DNA from: Beta vulgaris subsp. vulgaris
Lineage: Eukaryota; Streptophyta; Magnoliopsida; Caryophyllales; Amaranthaceae
Direction of reading: 5' to 3'
Assembly: GCF_026745355.1 (NCBI RefSeq)
Contig: NC_079210.1
Location: 29,487,116-29,551,115 of the forward strand
Length of the DNA: 64,000 nucleotides
The position numbers were made by a program, and so were the translations under genes. Under the pieces are notes generated by a model, which was not told where the DNA came from, made no database searches, and saw only the letters and a list, made by a program, of their open reading frames with translations. Each line of letters opens with the position of its first letter. The first letter of the stretch is position 1. Below, piece by piece: positions 47,901 to 58,700 of the stretch.

Positions 47901-50900
47901 AGGTTCAAGAAACCGATGGTCAAAGTATATACGATGTCGGGACAAAGAATGATTTCAAACGGTTTGCACTTTAGAACTAATCTATATACATCGATCTCTG
48001 CAAAACAAAGTTAGTATGTAGGAGAATAACTACAAGCAATTTTGTTAGTTGTAGAAAAAGATGTTACATATAGGTGCAAAGATGTAAACTAAGACTCTCT
48101 AGGGATGCATGAGACGTTATTGCAAGGATTAAGGTTATGCAAAGCTAAGGGATGACAAGTCATGCAAGGTCATGGTTAGGCATGCCTAGGATGTATGCAA
48201 TGCAAGGTCATGGTTTTGTAAGGTTGCAATGCAAGGTCAAGATTTTACAAGGCTAAAAGATGTGTAGAATGATCAGAAATAAATAGAATGATTTTTCGAA
48301 AATTATTTTTAATAAATAAATGGTGTTCACAAAGTGAGGTCCCTGGATTGCAACTCTTCGGGAGTTTGATTTGATTTGGAAGAACCACCATACATAGAAC
48401 CCCCACTTTGGGTGAGCTTGCGTTGCCTTAGGCATTATGAGCCTTAATTGAAATGTAGTTACAGGGATGACTAGCTTTGCTAGATCAAGGTGTCATTATG
48501 GACTTAAAGGGTTTCATTATCAACTTACAAGGATGACTAACTTTTCTAGGTCAAGGTGCCGTTATGGAGTTAAAGGGTGTCGTTATGGACTTACAGGGTG
48601 CCGTTTTGGACTTACATGGTGTCGTTATTGACTTAAAGGGTGCCATTATGGAATTAAAGAGTGCTAGCTTTGCTAGAGTTAATGGTTCGGACTTCGTCCT
48701 ATATGGTTTGGAATTGGAGTTGATTAGACTTAAATGAGTTGAACCTTATATGGAACCCATTTTGGACTTAGTCCTATATTGGAAATGGATTAGAATAGAC
48801 ATGGATTAGACATGAAAATGCACATGGGCTTTACATTGGAAATGGATTAGAATAGACTTGGATTAGACTTAGGCTAGGCTTGATATAGACTCTGGTTCAC
48901 ATAAAGATGCAAATGGGCCTAGATTTTGACACGGGCTAGACTTTTATGGGCCTAAGATCGACTCTAATGCTAGCGAGCCTAATATGAATGCAAAATGAAC
49001 TCTAATGCATATGGGCCTATCTAGAATTTATGCAAGTGAATTGGATCGATTAGATTTTATTGAAGGTGTTTGGAATAGGTTTAGAATTTTTCGTAATTTG
49101 TTTCCGAAAGGAAGCCTTTTTTTTTTTTTTTTATCTTTTGTTAGGAAAAGATGATGGATTAATTTCGATTTTTTTTTTTGAAATTTCGTGCTATGATGAT
49201 GATTAGTAAATCCTTTTTGAAAAAGGTATAATAAACATGGGTGAAGGATTGATTTTGGAAAAATAAAAGTTTTTGAAATTGATTGAAAATGGTAAGGTAA
49301 GATTGATAGAGAAAATTTATTGAACAATAGGAAGGAGATGGGAAGAGGTGGACGTGCATGATGAAGCTAACTCTAACATGACCATTTTTTCCTAGATGTA
49401 CCTTTTTTAGGACAAATTCGACCTTGCATGAAAAGACTGACCCCCCCCCCCCCACTTTTTTTCTTGAGTTAGGTGAGACCCCTAGAATTACTATGATTCT
49501 ACTCGGATGCAGACAGACAAACATAAGACTAAAGTTTTGGCACACTACTCCCCCTACATGTTTTGGTCGATCGATGGTTTTGCTTGTTTTTAGACGCGAT
49601 TTTTGATGCAATGAATAACATCGATTTTGATAAAATGATATTGACGCAAACTTGTCATCTTAGACTTCAAAGAAAGGCCAAAAGACTAATAAGCATGACA
49701 AATAGACTATGTGTCAGGCAACTAATGCATGCGGTGCACGGTCTATGCGTCTAGTGCAGGAGCTTTGCGCTAGGCACCACTTATACGCTTGGCGCAAGGC
49801 TCGGCAGCACGCGTATTGATAAATTGACGAAGGTTCGGGCAAAAACGACGTTTTGTTTTAGACGGGATTTGCAATAATTTCAGGAGCAAAGCATATTACC
49901 AGGCAAAAATTGCAATTACACATTAATATCAGGTAACATGGATGCAAAAGTTCTCAACCTAATGTCCAGTTCTACAACTATTGGTCAGGTTTAGGTTAAG
50001 GTTAAAAAGGGTCCATGACTAAGAGCTTGATCCCACGCTTCGTACCCCTGCTTAAAGAGGTGGCCAAGTGTAAGACGCACTCCAGTCTCAAGTCAGGAAC
50101 AATGTCATGGTTGGGTAAGTTTGGTTATGACTAAGATCCAACACTATCGCTCATGAAGCTTTTTGGAAGGACAAAGCGCAAATCTCTCGGGTTTGCTTAT
50201 GACCTCACACATAGAAGATGTGCTAATGAGGCAAGGTAGATTGTCCTTGTGGTAGCTGAACAATAGTCATGTATAGGCAAAACTGTATATTATCCAAAGG
50301 CATAAAAATTAAAATGAATTGTATTTTTCATGTTTCACCCACTTATATAAAAATAATTAATTTTTTTGAAATCCTCCCCATTGAAGTCGTCGAATTGTAG
50401 GAAAGTTTTATAATGCGTAGAGAGGTTCGAAAGATATTCATTGAGTTCAAAGTTTGTTAATGCGAAATTTCGTGTTAAAAGCTGTATGGAAATCAGGCCT
50501 ATTTGATGTGTGAAGCGCATGACGCGACATGCCCACTAGAAAGCGTACACATACGCGTTTTTAAAAAGACAAGAAAGAAACTCTGCGTCTCACGCAGAGA
50601 CATGGGCTTAATGCAGGACTCTGAATGAGTCAGAAATCCATGTGTCAGATGCAGATGAGTGCACCTGGCACAGGTGGACAGAGCCGCGCTTAACGCATAG
50701 ACGTGCACTAGGCGCAGGTTAGTGCGCTACACGCACCAGCCTGGCTGCTTATGTGCCTTTGCCAACTTTTGTAGAAAAGGCGTTGTAAAAGATTTCTTTT
50801 ATCCTCTAATTCTGAAAATCTGATTTTACGGGATAAAATCTGATTTTATATTAAAAAAAATATTTTTGAAAATATTTATTTATTAAAGTAAATCAATAAA

Positions 50901-52688
50901 TTATTGTGAAATAATTAATTGAGCTTTTCAAAGGATTGGGCTTAAAGTACAATTAATTATCATGAATAATTAATTGGGCTTTAAAATAGGGCTTTAACAC
51001 TTTTCGAAATGGCTTTGAATGGCTTTTATTTCGGATTGGTTTACCCTTGGGTCAAACCTATTACGATATATTTCATCATCGGATCCTTAAATAGGGAGAC
51101 ACGATTATGTGTCGACACATATTTGCGGACATCCCATGGGCATCCACTAACATACTTGGGTTATACCCATACAATACCATTTTGACGCAACAACTTGACA
51201 AAGCTTTTCCATTCTAGTTCAAATATGTTTTAGATATGCCATGATCTGTTAGAAATGCAGATCAATCCATGACAATGCAAAATTAATCTACTGAACTTGT
51301 TTCATAGAGAGAAATGTAGAGAGAGAAGTATAGAGTTTTGTATTTATTTATGAAATAGTTCTTACAACAGAAATGAGACTAAGTATTTATAGTAATCATA
51401 TCTAGGAGAACATTATAGAAAAGATTACATCAATCTACCTTTGTACAGTTGGCATTTTATAACAAACTAACTAACAAAATTTAGTTATAGGAGCTATGAT
51501 CAGCTGCTATGCAAGGGAGCTAATCCAGTGTGATGCAGCTCATGTAGTAGCTGTAGGTATGTCTCCAACACCCCCCCTCAAGCTTGGGGGTGAAACCATG
51601 CCAAGCTTGGATAAAATGAGTTTATGTTGAGAGGAAGACAGAATTTTAGTGAAAATATCTGCAAGTTGAGACTTAGTAGGTAGGTAGGTAAGTTGGATGC
51701 GGCCCTCTAACACTTTATCTCGAGTGAAATGACAATCAATAGCTATATGTTTGGTTCTCTCATGGAAAACAGGGTTTATGGCAATGTAAATAGCTGATTG
51801 GTTATCAAAATGTAATTGAACTGGTTGAGTATGAGGGATACCAAGTTCAGTAAGAAGGCTAACAAGCCAGATTACTTCTGAAGAGGCAGCAGCCATGGCT
51901 CTATATTCAGCTTTTGAAGATGACTTGGTGACTGTTTGTAGATTTCCAGCTTATACGAGAGTGGCCTAACATCATTAAGTAACCTGGAACTGAGCGTCTG
52001 GAGTCAGGACAAGAGCCCCAATCGCTGTCTGAATATGCCTGAAGTTGGATAGGACCAACATCTGAGTAAGATACCTTGACCACATGTGGCAGAAACAGAG
52101 TTTAAGGTGTGCAAGAGGGCTTGATAATGTGGTTGTCTAGGAGTTTGCATAAATTGGCTAAGTAATTGGACAGTGTAAGACAAATCTGGACGAGTATGGG
52201 TGAGAAAATTTAATTTACCCACCATACATCTATACCAAGAAGGGTCATGGAATAGATCACCCGCAAAAGAAGAAAGTTTGGTATTAAGAGGAAGTGGTGT
52301 AACAACAGGTTTATAAGAAGTTATACCCGATGAAGATAAAAGTTCTTTAGTGAACTTTTGTTGGCTGAGAGTCACTAGTAGAATAAAGGCTACTTGCTGC
52401 GGTTAAAAAGTGCCCTATTGCTGCGGAATAGGGCGCGCAGCAATTAAGGGCACAGCAATAGGTAATAATTATATTGCTGCGGTTTAAAACCGCAGCAATA
52501 TATGTCAGATATTGCTGCGGTTTCTATGCCAAACCGCAGCAATGTAATTATGTGTTATCAGTTTATAAGAGAATATTGTTGCGGTTTTGGCCTGGAAACC
52601 GCAGCAATATTCCTTTTTTTATTAATTTACTTAAGTATATTGCTGCGGTTTTGACCTAAAAACCGCAGCAATATGACCTGGTAAAGGT

Positions 52689-52728
<40 letters not shown>

Positions 52729-55700
52729 ATTTTGTACTAAAATTTGAAATATTAAAATCAGCTCACTAACACATCCACTATCCACCAAATTCGCAGATGA
52801 ACTTAAAATAAAATGACATATAAATGATGTGTGTGAAAATAAAATGACATATAAATGATGTGTGTGAAAGTAAAAATTTCTTCAATATATAAATCAAAAA
52901 TACAGTAAAATGGAAAGCAAAAATAAAAACAATAACTAAATAACAAATTACAAAAAATAAATACCATAAAAAAATGTATTAAAAAATAACAAACTGAAAA
53001 TCAAAAATCCTTAAAAAAACTAAGAAACTGATAACACATAATTATAGGCGACAAATTCACACACATCCACAGTCGTCGGAAAACTTCCGTCAATGGCGAC
53101 AAATCCACTCGACGGAGTTATAGGCGACAAATCCACTCGACTGCGACAAAAGTTAAATTGCACGGCGGAGTAGAGGAGCGACAACAACGAACCGATTCGC
53201 GACTTGCGGTCGAGGCTGGTGGGCCTGACAGCTTCATAGGCTTCGTCGGCGTCGCTTCGTTTCGTTGGCTTCGAAGCTTGACGGGAGGCGTTGAGGCCGG
53301 TGGGCCGACGAAGGATAACGGCGAGAGTAGAAGATGAGAGGTCGACTGTTGAAGAGAGATGAGAGAGAGGTTGACAGAGGTTGAGAGAGATGACGGACTG
53401 TTGAAGAGAGATGAGGGAGAGGTTGAGAGAGATGAGAGGAGAAGAGAGAGGAACGGCGTGTGGGAGAGAAAGGCAGGAAACAAAAAAAAAACCCTAACTC
53501 GTGTCTTTTATATCTTTTTTTATTATATTGCTGCGGTTCCTTTTAAAAACCGCAGCAATATTTAAAATATTATTTTTTTAATATTATTTTAATATATTGC
53601 TGCGGTTTTTGCTAAAAACCGCAACAATATGTCTCGGTCAAGTAGTCAAACTTTTTCAAAATAAAATCGTTGAAACCATATTGCTGCGGTTTTCTATTGA
53701 AACCGCAGCAATATGTTTTTTTATATTTTTTCTTTTCTTTTTACGTGATATATTGTTGCGTATGGGTAAAACCGCAGCAATATCACCGCAGCAAATAGCA
53801 TTTATTCTACTAGTGAGTAAAACCATTAGGGAGAGAACCAACTTCTAAGCCAAGAAAGTAATGTAGAGAACTAAGATCTTTGATGCTAAAAGAGGTGTGG
53901 AGATGGTCTTTGAGAGAAGAGATAGTGAAGGGATCATTGCTAGTGAGCAAAATATCATCAACATATACAGTTGCCATGGTGATCTTGGAACCAGCTTTGT
54001 GAATAAACAAGGAATAGTCATTTTTGGATTGAACAAAACCCCTGGAGGTAAGTACACTAACAAGCTTTTGAAACCACTACCTGCTTACTTGTTTTAGACC
54101 ATAAAGTGACTTCCTTAGTTTGCAAACAAGATGAGAAAGGTTAGGAATACCAGGTGGGACAGCCATGTAAACTTCTTCATGGAGGTTTCCATGAAGAAAG
54201 GCATTGTTTACATCTAGCTGAGAGAGAGACCAACCATTAGAGGCTGCAAGGGCAATTAAACACCTTACAATTGATATCTTGAAAATTGGTGAAAATGTTT
54301 CATCAAAATCAATCCCATGTTTCTGATTGTAACCTTTGGCAACTAAACGTGCCTTATATCTCTCAATTGAACCATCAGCTTTGAGTTTGATCTTATAAAC
54401 CCATTTGCACCTAATAGCTTTCTTGTTTAAAGGAAGAGTAGTAAGCTCCCATGTATGGTTATCTTCAAGAGCCTGATGAAATTCTTTTGTCATAGCATCT
54501 TGCCACTGAGGGTGTTTAGAAGCTTCTAGGTAAGAAGAGGATTCTGTGAGAGTCCTAATATGAGAAAGGAAAGCTGGATGGTGTGATGAAAATTGAGAGA
54601 AGGTGACTAGTTGAGTCCAAGAAGAAGGTGTAGAAGAAGCAGTGTAACAATGATATTGAGTGAGATAAGATGGAGGTAAACTGGTTCTAGAAGAATTTCT
54701 TATAATAGGAATATAGATAGACAAGTCTTGACTGATAGAAGGGTGAGAAGTAGTAAGAAGAGAAGGAGAAGAGGGTGGAGAAGTAGAAGTAGAAACTGGT
54801 GTATAATTTATAGGAGAATTTGAAGAAGGGGAAGACATAGAAGGTGTAGAGGGTGGTGAAGAGGTATTTGGAATAGGTGGAGTAGGAACATCAATATAAA
54901 TATGAGAAGTAGTGGCAGAAGGAAGGTATATCTGGAAAGGTGGAGAAGATGGAGAAGGAGAGATATGGAAAGTAAGGGAAATGTTGTTCATGAAACACAA
55001 CATCCCTAGAGTAAAAATTTTTATTGGTGGTGAGATTTAGGAGCTTGTATCCTTTATGATGGATAGGATAACCAAGCATCACACAAGGGGTAGATTTAGG
55101 TGAGAATTTAGTTCTGTGAGCTTTAAGGGTAGAAGCATAACATAAAGAGCCAAAAACTCTTAGGTGAGGAGAAGAACCATATAAGAGCTGGTAAGGAGAC
55201 AAGTTATGTAGGCTTGTGAGAGGCATCCTGTTAATTAAGTAAGTTGCACATAGAACAGTTTCACCCTAATACTTCAAGGGTATATTGCACTGAAAAGTGA
55301 GAGCTCTTGCAGTGTCAAGGAGATGTCTGTGCTTGCGTTCTACTACCCCATTCTGTTGTGGGGAATCAGGGCAACTTCTTTGATGATGTATGCCTTTAGT
55401 GTTGTATAAAACTTTCATGGTACCATCACATAACTCCTTGGCATTATCAGTTCGCACATGTTGCACAAACAATTGAAATTGAGTGTGAATATATTGTAAA
55501 AAATTAGTGAAGATAGGAACAACTTCAGATTTGTATTTCATAAGGTGAATCCAAGTACATCTAGTGAAATCATCAACAATTGTAAGAAAAAAATGGCATC
55601 CATTATGTGTAACAGTGTGATAAGGACCCCATACATCCAAGTGTAAAAGCTGAAAAGGTTTAACACTCTTTATTTCACTATGATGAAAAGAAAGTCAAGG

Positions 55701-58700
55701 TTGTTTTGCAAGAGGACATACTTGACAAATACCACTTTGAACACAAGAAGAAACATCTAAAATAAGGTAAAAGATGTTTAAATTGGCTAAATGGTTAATG
55801 ACCTAATCTCAAGTGCCAAAGTTTAGCATCATGAATTGCTGTAGAAGTTTTATTGTGTTGTGAAGCACGTGACACAACAGATGTGCAAGGAGGTGAAGCT
55901 TGTTGAACTAAAATGGAAGCATCTTGGTCAAAACAGTAAAGACCATTGAGAAGTTTACCAAGAACCTGTTGCTTTTCAGTGAAGGGTCCTGAAGATAACA
56001 GGTTGTGTTAGAAAAAATAACATAGGAATTGAAATCAGCACATAATTTGGTAATGGAAATTAGATTGAAATGAAATTTAGGAACATGAAGACCATCATGA
56101 AAAAGAATGTTGTGAGATAATATAATTGTTCCTTTGTGAGTGACAGTGATGTTAGTGCCATCAGGAATGGTAATTTGATTGGTTATATTAGTTAACAAGG
56201 TTGTAGACTCAAATCTACTGAGATCATAACAAATATGATCTGTGGCTCCACTGTCAAGTATCCATTTAGACTTAAGATTTGAAAACAGACAGAATGTACC
56301 TGCCAGAAGTGCAGATGAGTGTGGAGAAGGAGTTTCAGAGGTATTCTTGTGAAGAAGAAGCATGAGTTGGTTGTATTGTTCAGTAGTAAATTGGTTTGAA
56401 GAGAATTCTTGCTGGTATTCTCCTTGATTAGGATCATCAAACTCCTCAGAGTGAGTTGCTGCAACCATCACTCTTTTTTCTTTATTGAATTGTAATCCAT
56501 CTTTGAATCCTGGTGGATATCCATGAACTTTCCAGCACCTTTCAATGTTGTGACCTCGTATTTTACAATGATCACTAAAATAGGATAATGATCTTCTAAT
56601 TCTTTCACTATTGTATGAATTAGAAACTGGTTGTTGTCTAGGAATAGAATTAGAACTGTAATGCTTGAACTTGTTTTATGAGTTGAACTTGTTATCTGAG
56701 TAATCCAGGAACCTTCTTTTATTAGCCACAAAAGCTAATGTAGGTTCATCTGATGATTGAGAATGCTGCAGAGCTGCTTTGTATTTCTCTTCTTGCATGA
56801 GTAGCCTTTATGCATAGGAAACTTTAGGTAGTGGCTATTGCATAAGTATACTTCCTCTGACTATGTTGTAGCTATCATTCAGTTTCATCAAGAACTGAAC
56901 TAATCTGACCTCTTCTTGAGCGTGAACAAGTCTTCTTGTTAAATCACAAGTACAATTAGTACATGTGCAGACAGGTAGAGGGTTCAAGGCATCCAACTCA
57001 TCCTATAGCATTTTCATTTTTGCAAAAAATGCAGCAGTGCTATCCTTACCTTGCTCTAAACTGCCTATCTCTTGTTGAATAGAGAACAACTGAGTTCCTG
57101 AAGCTTGACCAAATCTTTCCTCAAGATTTAACCAAATTTCTCTTGCTGTATCAAAGTATAAAACACTTCATGCTTTAGTGACATCCAAGACTTTCAAAAT
57201 CCAGGAGATTAGCATACTATTACATCTAATCCAAGCCTTGTATGTAGATGATCCAATATCAGGTTAATTTGTTCAATGCACCAGTGATAAAAGGAAGTTT
57301 GTTTTTAGCGGATAAACTGATTAACATAGATCTTTTCCAGTCATTATAACCAGATCCATTAAATCTTTCAAAAACTAGTTGCATTCCAGTCAGAAGGATG
57401 AATATAGAAAGGAGATGTAGGATCCAAAGAAGGATCAATTGTGGTGTTTGTTGTGTTTGTAGAAGTTTTTTCAGGCATTTTGAGATGAAATTTTGTGATC
57501 TTAGAGACTAGAGAAATGAATCTAATCAATCACACAAATGTTTAATGGATATCAAATTTTGATTTTATAGGACAAAATGTATTTCAGAAACTCAGTAATG
57601 ATGAATGAACTTGAAAGACAATCAAAGAAACAATTGAGATTTTGGGATTTAGATGAACATTACTTTTGAACTGAGAATTACTTACAGTAGCATGAATTTC
57701 TTCAATCTGATAAACAGTTTCTTCAAATTTTCAGTAAGAAAAGAATGTAGGAATACCTCAGAGTTTTTTGATCAATAATGCGAAAGTTCTTTGAATGAGA
57801 TTGAACTGCTATGCTCTGATACCATGTTAGAAATGCAAATCAATCCATGACAATGCAAAATTAATCTACTGAACTTGTTTCATAGAGAGAAATGTAGAGA
57901 GAGAAGTATAGAGTTTTGTATTTATTTCTGAAATAGTTCTTATAACAGAAATGAGACTAAGTATTTATAGTAATCATATCTAGGGAGAACATTATAGAAA
58001 TGATTACATCAATCTACCTTTGTACAACTGGCATTTTATAACAAACTAACTAACAAAATTTAGTTATAGGAGCTATGATCAGCTGTTATGCAAGGGAGCT
58101 AATCTAGTGTGATGCAGCTCATGTAGTAGCTGTAGGTATGTCTCCAACATGATCTGCATCATGTCTCAAACCTGTTCCTTTCCTGACTAGACTGCAACCG
58201 CGAGCACAATATCAGCAATAACAAAACATTGGCACAGATAACAAGTGAAAAACCATAGACCCATACAAATACAACAAGCTAGTGATCGAATCGCCCATAA
58301 AAGCCCTTGATCAACCTAAGTCCCATAAATGCACAGTGGACGCCAACTGATCCAAGCCTTTTTATGAAAATGATAGTGGACGCCGACTGATCTAACGCTT
58401 TTCTGTACAATAATAGAAGGTACTGCTCCAAATACCCAACTTCCAATTCTCACTGCAATTTCCTTTATCAAATCCGTAGCGGGATGAAACCATTCGCCAG
58501 ATTGCGAAGAAAAATCAAACAGAACAACAGATAACAGGACTATTTAAATGGTATTCTACAATCAAAGAGTACTTCCCATCATACAAAGAGCATCAAAAAA
58601 TATAGAAATATACATAACAAAGCTTTCTTACGACTTACGAGTATAATATAAAACCTAACTTAGGAACTGTAGAAGGTTCATTTGCCTCATAAGGAGAGGA

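Larger units (their letters stand above)
51247..58149 (-). mobile_element. Complete Ty1/copia element with nested CACTA
   Basis: LTRs lie at 51247-51570 and 57825-58149 (TGTTAGAAATGC...GTCTCCAACA), with perfect TSD TGATC (51242-51246 and 58150-58154). On the minus strand the order is gag, protease, integrase, RT, RNase H, the copia order. The PBS is TGGTATCAGAGC. The LTRs look about 97-98% identical by eye. A few stops and frameshifts make it non-autonomous. Without the CACTA it is about 5.5 kb. It lies antisense in TBL intron 3. Confidence 0.95.

Noticed and set aside
53118..53483. Ser/Pro/Leu-rich 121-codon minus frame
   Set aside because: It is inside the non-autonomous CACTA, has no domain, and its composition reflects GAGAGA repeats.
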